A stretch of 5,943 nt of DNA from Actinomycetes bacterium (GTDB lineage: Bacteria > Actinomycetota > Acidimicrobiia > Acidimicrobiales > Microtrichaceae), in the NCBI GenBank assembly GCA_023427825.1, contig JAEZAI010000626.1, positions 1 to 5,943 on the forward strand, read 5' to 3'. Position 1 is the stretch's first letter. Each line of letters starts with the position of its first letter. The notes under the pieces are model-generated. The model had not been told where the DNA came from. It searched no databases and saw only the letters and a program-made list of their open reading frames with translations. A program made the translations under genes and the position numbers. Shown here piece by piece: positions 1 through 5,588 of this stretch.

Positions 1-329
1 TGCTCGGCCTCGCCCTCGCGGCGCTGCTGGCCCTGTCCGCGTGCGGCGGTCAGCGCCAGGCCGAGGTGTACAGCGAGGACTACGAGAAGAACTTCATGTT
101 CGGCTGCCACGAGCAGCGCGAGGTCCCCGAGGACGACCCGGACGACCCCGCCGCCGGCCCGCAGTCGCCCGAGGACTACTGCAAGTGCGTCTACGACGCC
201 ATGGTCAAGAAGATCCCCAAGGAAGAGGCGCAGAAGTTCGAGGAGCAGCAGGCCGAGGAGGACGCGGGCGAGATCCAGGTCCCCAAGGCCCTGCAGTCGA
301 TCTTCGACGCCTGCGACAAGGAAGCCTGA
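1..329 (+). CDS. Small cysteine-containing lipoprotein, 5' end missing
   Basis: The reading frame is open from base 3 and stops at TGA 327-329; the start lies upstream of the window. The 108 visible residues begin inside a hydrophobic Leu/Ala signal-peptide core and reach a lipobox, LSAC, whose cysteine (codon 42-44) is followed by GGQ. This marks an exported, lipid-anchored protein. After the lipobox, about 90 residues are acidic and hydrophilic, with four further cysteines at visible residues 35, 60, 62 and 104 (FGC, YCKC, DAC). The even number suggests two disulfides outside the membrane. A Glu/Gln-rich stretch around residues 73-90 is probably helical. I recognise no characterised family and assign no function. 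It resembles small hypothetical lipoproteins I associate with Acidimicrobiia, but that is an impression from memory. The downstream neighbour is convergent, so the gene shares no operon with anything in the window. The frame and lipoprotein nature are well supported; the role is unknown. Confidence 0.8.
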   Translation, partial: LGLALAALLALSACGGQRQAEVYSEDYEKNFMFGCHEQREVPEDDPDDPAAGPQSPEDYCKCVYDAMVKKIPKEEAQKFEEQQAEEDAGEIQVPKALQSIFDACDKEA

Positions 330-335
330 GCCCGA

Positions 336-352
336 CCGGGCCGGCGGCCCGG
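336..352 (+). terminator. GC-rich hairpin after the lipoprotein gene
   Basis: CCGGGCC and GGCCCGG form a perfect 7-bp stem around a 3-base loop (GGC), beginning 6 bases after the lipoprotein stop codon. No T-run follows, so this would be a U-tract-less terminator of the kind often proposed in high-GC actinomycetes. Its position directly after a stop codon between convergent genes is the main support. Confidence 0.5.
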
Positions 353-379
353 CCTGACCGGGAGCTCGCCGGTCCCAGA

Positions 380-403
380 CCTGACGGCCTGACGGCCTGA
401 CGG
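380..403. repeat. Three tandem copies of CCTGACGG
   Basis: The 8-mer CCTGACGG occurs three times with no spacer (380-387, 388-395, 396-403) in the gap between two convergent genes. A near-copy of its start (CCTGACCGG) lies at about 353-361. It is a short tandem repeat in non-coding DNA and may vary in copy number between strains. No function is evident. Confidence 0.75.
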
Positions 404-429
404 AACGGCGTTCCAGGACCGGGAGGTCC
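402..429 (-). terminator. Two adjacent small hairpins after the FrhB-like gene
   Basis: Two perfect inverted repeats lie next to each other just past the minus-strand stop codon. GGAAC-GGC-GTTCC spans 402-414 and GGACC-GGGA-GGTCC spans 416-429. Each has a 5-bp stem with a 3- or 4-base loop. No T-run follows on the minus strand. They probably help end transcription of the minus-strand gene that stops at 439, but the stems are short and the call is tentative. Confidence 0.35.
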
Positions 430-438
430 CGGAGCGGC

Positions 439-1665
439 TCAGGCCGTGGCCTTCGCCTTGACCTTCGGGTCGGGCAGTCCGACCCGCACGCTCGCCTCGG
501 CGGTGGTCGGCCACCGGGACCGGGACTTCTCGGCCAGCTTGCGCATGAGGGCGATCGCCCCGGGGTCCGAGTCGCCGGGCTTCGCGTCGATCACGCCGGC
601 GGCGATCATGCGGGAGATGATCTCCCGTCCCAGCTCCGTGCGGACGATCGTGAGCGTCCAGTTGGCGTTCTCGCCGATGCCACCGCACGAGATGTCCGCG
701 TGCTCGGCCGCGAAGTCGGGGCAGTGGTTGCAGCCCTCCCGCGTCCACGCGTGGCACTCCTTGAGGTTGATCTCGTGGTAGGCGCCGTCGTCCATCCAGA
801 TCTGGAAGACGCCCTTGATGTTCATCTTGACCATGTGCTCCTTGGCCAGGCCGTACTTGGCCCAGAAGAGCTCCTCGAAGATGGCGTCGTCGAAGGTCTT
901 GGAGCAGAGCAGGCCCAGGTTGAACACGATGGGCTTGGAGATCTTGCCGGCCTTGCGCGACCACATGACCGGTGGCACCGAGCTCTGGCAGCTCATCCCG
1001 ACCAGCGCCAGGCGCGAGTGGCCGGCCTCGAGCGCCTCGTCGATGGCGAGCGTGTTGGCCGAGTAGGTGTACCGGCTGCCGGCGGCGGCCAGGATCTCCT
1101 CCTTGGTGGCCGCGACGCCCGGGACCGCCTTCCACGACCCGGCCTGCCCGCCCTCCAGGTAGGACACGAGCGCAGCGTCGATGTAGTCGTGCTCCATGGC
1201 CCACAGCAGGATGGCCGACACCAGCCCGCCGTCCTGGCCGGTCTCGTTGACGTGGTCGTCACTGGCCCGCGTCAGCAGGATGTCGTCGTAGATGCCCGCC
1301 ACCTCGTCGGGCTGGCGCAGCCGCCCGAACAGGTGGTCGTCGGCCTGGCCCTCCCAGAGCCGGAACCGCGGGCACGCCCGGGTGCACGTGGTGCAGCCCT
1401 TCTGGCCGTGGATGCAGTCGTCGGGGCCGAGCTCGTCCTCCAGGTGGAACGGCTGGTAGCCGCCGGAGGCGTGGTCGTAGCCGATCACGTCGTGCGGGCA
1501 GGAGATCACGCAGCCCGCGCAGCCCGTGCAGAGCTCGGTGTCGATGACCTCGGCCTTGAGCTCCTTCCACTGGTTGGTCCAGCGCACCGACGCGGTCTCG
1601 GCGAGCCGGTCCTCCAGCGTCACCGCGCTCGCCGCCGCCCCCACCGCTGCATCGCCGTCAGACAT
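439..1665 (-). CDS. Coenzyme F420 hydrogenase/dehydrogenase beta-subunit family protein (FrhB-like)
   Basis: A 408-residue cytoplasmic flavin/iron-sulfur protein of the FrhB/FpoF family, whose members pass electrons between the deazaflavin F420 and FAD or Fe-S centres. An N-terminal ferredoxin-like part carries CTGCAGCVISCP (Cys46, 49, 52, 56) and a second set at Cys84, 91, 94 and 98 ending in CP, enough for two [4Fe-4S] clusters. The FrhB N-domain follows (TGQDGGLVSAILLWAME, about 142-158). Then come GMSCQ (Cys226), GLLC (Cys254) and a C-terminal set, Cys304, CNHC 312-315 and ADISCGG (Cys327), typical of the family's C domain. ATG 1665 is preferred because a TAGATT -10 element lies 7 bases upstream, fitting a leaderless mRNA; an in-frame GTG at 1689 would add 8 residues but lies upstream of that element. 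No hydrogenase large or small subunit is nearby, so it probably acts alone or with partners encoded elsewhere. F420 as cofactor is inferred from the family; relatives include flavoenzymes that use ferredoxin. Confidence 0.85.
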   Translation of the reverse strand: MSDGDAAVGAAASAVTLEDRLAETASVRWTNQWKELKAEVIDTELCTGCAGCVISCPHDVIGYDHASGGYQPFHLEDELGPDDCIHGQKGCTTCTRACPRFRLWEGQADDHLFGRLRQPDEVAGIYDDILLTRASDDHVNETGQDGGLVSAILLWAMEHDYIDAALVSYLEGGQAGSWKAVPGVAATKEEILAAAGSRYTYSANTLAIDEALEAGHSRLALVGMSCQSSVPPVMWSRKAGKISKPIVFNLGLLCSKTFDDAIFEELFWAKYGLAKEHMVKMNIKGVFQIWMDDGAYHEINLKECHAWTREGCNHCPDFAAEHADISCGGIGENANWTLTIVRTELGREIISRMIAAGVIDAKPGDSDPGAIALMRKLAEKSRSRWPTTAEASVRVGLPDPKVKAKATA

Positions 1666-1672
1666 GCGGCGG

Positions 1673-1678
1673 AATCTA
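1673..1678 (-). promoter_or_regulatory. Candidate -10 element of the FrhB-like gene (leaderless)
   Basis: On the minus strand TAGATT matches the actinobacterial TANNNT -10 consensus. Seven bases (CCGCCGC) separate it from ATG 1665, placing the transcription start at or next to the first base of the start codon. I see no good TTGACA-like -35 box and no Shine-Dalgarno sequence, which fits leaderless translation. Confidence 0.45.
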
Positions 1679-1733
1679 CCCGCATGCACCCGTGGACCTG
1701 CATGCCGATCAGCGGGCGTGCGGTCCCGGCACG

Positions 1734-1788
1734 GTCAGGCCCGGCGGCTCGGGTCCGGTGGCTCGGGCCCGGGCGTCAGGCCCGGCGG
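1734..1788. repeat. 14-bp direct repeat and GC-rich hairpin at the end of the DHFR-like gene
   Basis: GTCAGGCCCGGCGG occurs at 1734-1747 and again at 1775-1788; the second copy contains the minus-strand stop codon of the DHFR-like gene. Between them GGCTCGGGTCCGG (1746-1758) and GGCTCGGGCCCGG (1760-1772) repeat with one mismatch. CCGGGC-GTCAG-GCCCGG (1769-1785) forms a 6-bp stem with a 5-base loop over the stop codon and may act as a terminator. The arrangement looks like a small local duplication of the gene's 3' end. Confidence 0.55.
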
Positions 1789-2450
1789 GTGAACGTGAGG
1801 TGGATGACGCCCGAGGGGGTGGTCACGCTCTCCACGTCGAAGCGCTCGTCCATTCCCTCGAGACCGTCCCAGAGGCGCTCCCCGCGACCGAGGAGGATCG
1901 GGACCTGCACGACGTGGAGCCGGTCGACAAGGTCCGCGACCAGGAAGTCGCGGATGGACGACGGTCCACCGCCCAGGCGCACGTCCAGCCCGCCGGCCGC
2001 CGCTCGTGCCAACTCGAGCGCCTCGACCGGCGTGGCGTCGACGAAGTGGAACGTGGTGCCGCCCTCCATCTCGATCGGTGGGCGCACGTGGTGGGTCAGC
2101 ACGAACACCGGCGTGTGGAACGGCGGGTTCGGTCCCCACCAGCCCCGCCACTCGTCGTCGGTGCCGACGTCGGTCCACGGCCCTCGGTGCGGAGCGAACT
2201 TGTTGCGCCCCATGATCTCGGCGCCGACGCCGCCCTCGTGTCGGCGAGCCATCGCGTCGTCCACGCCGGTGCCGCCGCCGGGCTGGCCCATCATCTGCCG
2301 GCCGAAGCGCGTGGCGAACATCCACTCGTGCAGGCGGTGTCCGGCGTGGCCGAACGGCTGCTCGAGCGTCTGGCCCTCGCCGGTGCCGAAGCCGTCGAGC
2401 GAGATCGAGAAGTTGTCGACCCTGACCTGTCCGAGCGTCGCCTGTCCCAT
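1776..2450 (-). CDS. Dihydrofolate reductase family protein (RibD C-terminal domain-like)
   Basis: A complete 224-residue cytoplasmic protein of the DHFR/RibD-C superfamily, whose members reduce pterin- or pyrimidine-like substrates with NAD(P)H. Family marks are the N-terminal strand with SLDGF (17-21), a central MGRNKF (80-85), the strand TPVFVLTHH (113-121), and the glycine-rich nucleotide-binding segment RLGGGPSSIRDFL (158-170). The closing LVDRLHVVQVPILLGRGERLW follows (about 174-194). The length suits the YyaP/YwjB-like single-domain proteins rather than bifunctional RibD, since no deaminase domain is present. ATG 2450 is supported by AGGAGG four bases upstream. Downstream on the same strand is the FrhB-like gene, which seems to have its own promoter, so co-transcription is uncertain. 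Most members of this family have no known substrate. Calling it a true folate reductase would overreach; the family assignment itself is strong. Confidence 0.88.
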   Translation of the reverse strand: MGQATLGQVRVDNFSISLDGFGTGEGQTLEQPFGHAGHRLHEWMFATRFGRQMMGQPGGGTGVDDAMARRHEGGVGAEIMGRNKFAPHRGPWTDVGTDDEWRGWWGPNPPFHTPVFVLTHHVRPPIEMEGGTTFHFVDATPVEALELARAAAGGLDVRLGGGPSSIRDFLVADLVDRLHVVQVPILLGRGERLWDGLEGMDERFDVESVTTPSGVIHLTFTRRA

Positions 2451-2454
2451 GTCG

Positions 2455-2460
2455 CCTCCT
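2455..2460 (-). promoter_or_regulatory. Strong Shine-Dalgarno sequence of the DHFR-like gene
   Basis: AGGAGG on the minus strand lies 4 bases before ATG 2450 and fixes that start. It is the only clear full-length ribosome-binding site among the starts visible in this window. Confidence 0.8.
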
Positions 2461-2467
2461 CGGTCGG

Positions 2468-2484
2468 GCGCAGTCTGCCTGCGC
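2468..2484. promoter_or_regulatory. Inverted repeat upstream of the DHFR-like gene
   Basis: GCGCAG-TCTGC-CTGCGC is a perfect 6-bp inverted repeat with a 5-base centre, 18 bases upstream of the DHFR-like start codon in the divergent intergenic region. It could be an operator or part of the 5' leader. No clear -10 box is visible for this gene, so the role is a guess. Confidence 0.3.
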
Positions 2485-2598
2485 TGCCCCTCGGTCGGAG
2501 CAGCCGCCGGGATCTCGACGTGCGGCGCCAGGTCTTCTCATCCCTGCTGCATGACAGCGCGGGGGAGGGGAGCGTCGGGGAGGCCCCGGCTGGCGCTC

Positions 2599-2616
2599 CT
2601 TGACCGCCGGGTCAAG
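2599..2616. promoter_or_regulatory. Perfect palindromic operator candidate upstream of the acyl-CoA dehydrogenase
   Basis: CTTGACC-GCCG-GGTCAAG is a perfect 7-bp inverted repeat with a 4-base centre, ending 9 bases before ATG 2626. That gene has no Shine-Dalgarno sequence, and AAGACT (2614-2619), a weak -10 look-alike, overlaps the right arm. The palindrome therefore sits where a bound regulator would block RNA polymerase. Fatty-acid and steroid degradation genes in actinomycetes are commonly repressed by TetR- or GntR-type regulators binding palindromes. Which family would bind this one cannot be told from sequence. Confidence 0.5.
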
Positions 2617-2625
2617 ACTGTCGGC

Positions 2626-3870
2626 ATGGATCTGACGTACCCGCCCGAGGCCGAGGAGTTCCGCACGGAGATCCGTGCCTGGCTGCAGGAGAACCTCCCC
2701 GACGGCTGGTTCGACGAGGGGTTCGAGATGACCCCCGAGCAGAAGAAGGCCTTCAACGAGGAGTGGACCAAGAAGCTCTTCGAGGGCGGCTGGATCTGCG
2801 CCACCTGGCCCGAGGAGTACGGGGGCAAGGGCCTGACGACCATGCAGGGCGTGGTGCTGGCCGAGGAGTTCGCCCGGGCCAAGGCCCCGATGCGCGCCGA
2901 CTTCTTCGGCGACACCCTCGTCGGTCCCACGATCCTCATGAACGGCACCGAGGAGCAGAAGAAGTACTTCCTGCCCAAGATCCTCGACGGCTCGATGCGC
3001 TGGTGCCAGGGGTTCTCGGAGCCGGACTCGGGCTCCGACCTGGCCTCGCTCAAGACGACCGCCGTGCAGGACGGCGACGAGTGGGTGATCAACGGCCAGA
3101 AGGTGTGGACCACCCAGGCGCAGTTCGCCGACTACTGCTTCGTGCTCGCCCGGACCGATCCCGACGTCAAGAAGCAGGCCGGCATCTCGTACCTGCTGGT
3201 GCCCATGGACCAGCCCGGCATCGAGGTGCGCGGGATCGTGCAGCCCGACGGCACCGCCGAGTTCAACGAGGTCTTCTTCTCCGACGCCCGCTGCCCGATC
3301 GACAACGTCGTCGGCGGCGTGAACAACGGCTGGAAGGTGGCCAACGACACGCTGGGCTTCGAGCGCGGCATGTCGGCGACCACGGGCTACCGGCGCTTCG
3401 CCGAGGAGTACCGCCTGATGGTCGAGAAGGCGCAGGAGAACGGCAAGATCGACGACCCGCTGATCCGCCAGCGGCTCATGGAGTACTACTCGAAGATCCA
3501 GATCATGCGGATCAACGGCCTGCGCTCGCTGACCGCCACCGTGTCCGGCAAGCGCGACATGGGCGTGGCGGTCCTGGGTGCGACCAACAAGATGTTCTGG
3601 TCCGAGACCCACAAGGCGGCCATGGAGCTGGCGCTCGACATCTGGGGCAACGAGGCGCTGCTGTCGACCGCGGGCCCCGAGGCCTCGTCGTGGCCGGCGA
3701 CCATGCGGGCCGAGGGCCGGGAGACGTACCCGGTCAGCCCGATGATGTCGTCGTTCTTCTTCTCCCGCTCCGAGACGATCTGGGGTGGCACGTCGCAGAT
3801 CCAGCGCAACATCGTCGGCGAGAAGGTCCTGGGGCTGCCGAGGGAGCCCAAGCCGGCCGGCGCGAAGTAG
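2626..3870 (+). CDS. Acyl-CoA dehydrogenase (FadE type)
   Basis: A complete 414-residue flavoprotein that removes two hydrogens from an acyl-CoA, forming the alpha-beta double bond and passing electrons to electron-transfer flavoprotein. The N-terminal helical domain covers about 1-125. The flavin-binding middle domain has the signature CQGFSEPDSGSDLASLKTTA (127-146) and WTTQAQFADYCFVLARTD (161-178). The C-terminal helical domain ends with GGTSQIQRNIVGEKVLGLPR (387-406). The usual catalytic glutamate of medium-chain enzymes (YEGT) is absent: the motif here is WGGT, with Gly387. Glu246 in LGFERG lies where isovaleryl-CoA dehydrogenase and some steroid-side-chain FadE subunits keep their base. 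ATG 2626 begins the conserved N-terminus (DLTYPPEAEEFR); the frame is open far upstream, but that sequence is not acyl-CoA dehydrogenase-like. No partner subunit or other beta-oxidation gene is adjacent. The family is certain; chain length and substrate are not, and steroid or branched-chain substrates are possible. Confidence 0.93.
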   Translation: MDLTYPPEAEEFRTEIRAWLQENLPDGWFDEGFEMTPEQKKAFNEEWTKKLFEGGWICATWPEEYGGKGLTTMQGVVLAEEFARAKAPMRADFFGDTLVGPTILMNGTEEQKKYFLPKILDGSMRWCQGFSEPDSGSDLASLKTTAVQDGDEWVINGQKVWTTQAQFADYCFVLARTDPDVKKQAGISYLLVPMDQPGIEVRGIVQPDGTAEFNEVFFSDARCPIDNVVGGVNNGWKVANDTLGFERGMSATTGYRRFAEEYRLMVEKAQENGKIDDPLIRQRLMEYYSKIQIMRINGLRSLTATVSGKRDMGVAVLGATNKMFWSETHKAAMELALDIWGNEALLSTAGPEASSWPATMRAEGRETYPVSPMMSSFFFSRSETIWGGTSQIQRNIVGEKVLGLPREPKPAGAK

Positions 3871-3902
3871 CAGCGCACGACCGATCCCCGGCGGGTGGCG
3901 TC

Positions 3903-3922
3903 GCCGTGACCTGAGGGTCGGC
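3903..3922 (+). terminator. Weak hairpin after the acyl-CoA dehydrogenase
   Basis: About 32 bases after the stop codon, GCC + GACC pairs with GGTC + GGC around a TGAG loop, with a 2-base bulge (3906-3907) on the left arm. It gives seven base pairs with no T-run following. It is the only plausible end-of-transcript structure I see in the 3871-3963 gap. Confidence 0.25.
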
Positions 3923-3935
3923 TCGGCGCTGCCAC

Positions 3936-3963
3936 GGAACCGTTCGGCGCCCCGGCTACCGTC
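3936..3963 (+). promoter_or_regulatory. Possible promoter of the LCP gene
   Basis: Two readings are possible. TACCGT (3957-3962) fits the housekeeping TANNNT -10 consensus, though no matching -35 box is seen. Alternatively GGAACC (3936-3941) followed 18 bases later by CGTC (3960-3963) resembles an ECF-sigma promoter of the type that controls envelope-stress genes. Either would start transcription near 3969, which excludes the GTG at 3964 as start codon and favours GTG 4018 (or 3988). The spacing for the ECF reading is slightly long. Confidence 0.25.
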
Positions 3964-4017
3964 GTGGGCTGGACGGCGGCGAGGTACGTGCGAGCGCGTC
4001 GCGGTCCGAGTCCCCCC

Positions 4018-5553
4018 GTGAACGAGCCGCCCTCACCTCCGTCCGACCGCCGCCCCGTCAGCACCGACGGTGCGCCGCGGGTCGTGCGCCGTCAGCGGTC
4101 GAGCGCACCGGCGCCGCCCGGTCGTCGCTGGCCCAAGCGGCTGGTGCTCGGCGTGCTCGCCGTGGTCGGCGTGCTCGCGCTCGTTGCCGGGGCCGGCGCG
4201 GCGTGGGGACTGTGGACGTTCAACCAGCTGGGTCGCGAGGACCTCGACCTGGCCACCGCGAAGGACGACGAGCCGCGGAACTTCCTGGTGATCGGCTCCG
4301 ACTCGCGAGACGGGGTGGAGAAGGGGAGCGAGGGCTCCGGCGTGATGCTCGGCAAGGGCAAGCCCGAGGGGCAGCGCTCCGACAGCATCGCGATCATGCG
4401 CATCGACCCCGGCGAGGAGCGCATCGACATGCTGTCGATCCCGCGCGACCTGTGGGTTCCGATCGCCGGCACCGGCGAGGAGCAGCGCATCAACACGGCG
4501 TACGCGCACTCGACGCAGACGCTGGTCGACACGATCCAGCAGGACCTCGGCATCCCGATCAACCACTACCTCGAGGTCGACCTCGCCGGCTTCCAGAACC
4601 TGGTGAACGCCATCGGCGGCGTGCCGATGTACTTCCCGAACGCGGTGCGCGACAAGAACTCCGGCCTGATGATCAAGACCAAGGGCTGCGCCGTGCTCGA
4701 CGGCTACATGGGTCTGGCGTTCGCCCGCTCCCGCCACCTGGAGTGGAGCGACGGGCTGAAGTGGCACACCGACCCGACCGGCGACCTCGGGCGCATGACG
4801 CGCCAGCAGCTGCTCGTCCGGGCGGCGCTCGGTCAGGTGAGGGAGCTCGGGCTCGACGACATCGGGTCGCTGAAGGGCATCGTGGAGGCCGGCGTCGACA
4901 GCGTCACGCTCGACAGCAACATGGGCACCGGCGACATCATCGAGCTCGCGCAGCGCTTCAGCGACTTCGACCCGTCGCAGCTGCAGACCCACAGCCTCCC
5001 GGTGGTGGGGCACCGGACCGACGGTGGTGCGTCGGTGGTGCTCCTCGACCAGCCGCAGGCTCAGCCGGTGCTCGACATCTTCCGCGGCACCTCGTCCACC
5101 GCGGCGACCACCACCACGGTGCCGCCGCCGTCAGCGGGCGACATCACGGTCGACGTGTTCAACGCCACCCCCCGCCAGGGCGAGGCCCGGCGAGTGAGCT
5201 ACGTGCTCACCGACGGCGGCTTCGGGACCGGGACGGTCGACTCGGCGCCCGAGCCCTCCGAGACGACCGTGGTCCGCTACGCCAAGGGCGGCAAGGCGAT
5301 GGCCGAGCTGGTGGCCAGGTGGTTGGGACCGGAGCCCAAGCTCCAGGAGGACGGGGACCTGGCGCCGGGTCGGGTGACCGTGACGATCGGCGACGACTTC
5401 AAGAGCGTGTCGGAGCCCGCCGGCGTCACGACCGTGCCGCCGCCGGTGGGGACCGGCGACTCCTCGACGGCGCCGCCGGCGGAGGCGACCACGACGACGA
5501 CCGAGCCCGGATGGACGCCGGGCGCGGCGCCCGATGGCGTGTCCTGCGGCTGA
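4018..5553 (+). CDS. LCP-family (LytR-CpsA-Psr) cell-wall glycopolymer ligase with LytR_C domain
   Basis: A 511-residue membrane-anchored enzyme that transfers lipid-linked glycopolymers (teichoic acids, arabinogalactan or capsule) onto peptidoglycan outside the membrane. It has a basic, proline-rich cytoplasmic tail (1-40) and one transmembrane helix (about 41-66). The LCP domain (about 87-275) shows LVIGSDSRDG (Asp95, Arg97), RSDSIAIMRIDP (Arg120, Asp122), LSIPRDLWVP (Arg143, Asp144), INTAYAH, NLVNAIGGV, FARSRH (Arg237, Arg239) and GDLGRMTRQQ. These are the expected pyrophosphate and magnesium-binding residues. A LytR_C domain follows at about 374-459 (DITVDVFNATPRQG onward). Thr/Pro-rich linkers (TTTTVPPP near 364-371; TTVPPP and TTTTTE near 471-496) flank it. 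The start is uncertain: GTG 3964 and GTG 3988 are in frame upstream, none has a good Shine-Dalgarno sequence, and bases 3964-4017 show weaker third-position GC bias, favouring 4018. The exact glycopolymer cannot be told. Confidence 0.92.
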   Translation: MNEPPSPPSDRRPVSTDGAPRVVRRQRSSAPAPPGRRWPKRLVLGVLAVVGVLALVAGAGAAWGLWTFNQLGREDLDLATAKDDEPRNFLVIGSDSRDGVEKGSEGSGVMLGKGKPEGQRSDSIAIMRIDPGEERIDMLSIPRDLWVPIAGTGEEQRINTAYAHSTQTLVDTIQQDLGIPINHYLEVDLAGFQNLVNAIGGVPMYFPNAVRDKNSGLMIKTKGCAVLDGYMGLAFARSRHLEWSDGLKWHTDPTGDLGRMTRQQLLVRAALGQVRELGLDDIGSLKGIVEAGVDSVTLDSNMGTGDIIELAQRFSDFDPSQLQTHSLPVVGHRTDGGASVVLLDQPQAQPVLDIFRGTSSTAATTTTVPPPSAGDITVDVFNATPRQGEARRVSYVLTDGGFGTGTVDSAPEPSETTVVRYAKGGKAMAELVARWLGPEPKLQEDGDLAPGRVTVTIGDDFKSVSEPAGVTTVPPPVGTGDSSTAPPAEATTTTTEPGWTPGAAPDGVSCG

Positions 5554-5570
5554 GCAGGGCAGGGCGCGGC

Positions 5571-5582
5571 GCGGAGCTCCGC
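5571..5582 (+). terminator. Palindrome after the LCP gene
   Basis: GCGGAGCTCCGC is a perfect 12-bp palindrome 17 bases after the LCP stop codon. As RNA it could fold only as a 4-bp stem with an AGCT loop, so it is a weak terminator candidate. It might instead be a protein site for the next gene, whose start is 44 bases downstream. Confidence 0.25.
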
Positions 5583-5588
5583 CGGAAA

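Noticed and set aside
41..400. A 119-codon plus-strand frame overlapping the lipoprotein gene.
   Set aside because: It is Arg/Gly-rich and out of frame with the lipobox-containing frame, and it runs through the terminator hairpin and the CCTGACGG repeats.
380..403. The short repeats considered as a CRISPR remnant.
   Set aside because: The units are only 8 bp with no spacers, and no cas genes are present.
2599..2605. TTGACC read as a -35 promoter box for the acyl-CoA dehydrogenase.
   Set aside because: A -10 box at 16-18 bases would fall across the start codon at 2626; the perfect palindromy makes an operator the better reading.
700..2625. The plus-strand frame of the acyl-CoA dehydrogenase is open from 700, suggesting a 1056-residue fusion protein.
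   Set aside because: The upstream part lies antisense to the well-supported FrhB-like and DHFR-like genes and reads as Arg/Pro/Val-rich low-complexity sequence typical of GC-rich shadow frames. The enzyme's natural N-terminus begins at ATG 2626.
1735..3612. A 625-codon minus-strand frame across the acyl-CoA dehydrogenase and the DHFR-like gene.
   Set aside because: It is antisense to a clear acyl-CoA dehydrogenase and out of frame with the DHFR-like gene; the composition (His/Arg/Leu-rich, no domain) marks it as a GC-driven shadow.
4033..5013. A 326-codon minus-strand frame opposite the LCP gene.
   Set aside because: It is antisense to conserved LCP motifs and has no recognisable domain, signal peptide or ribosome-binding site.
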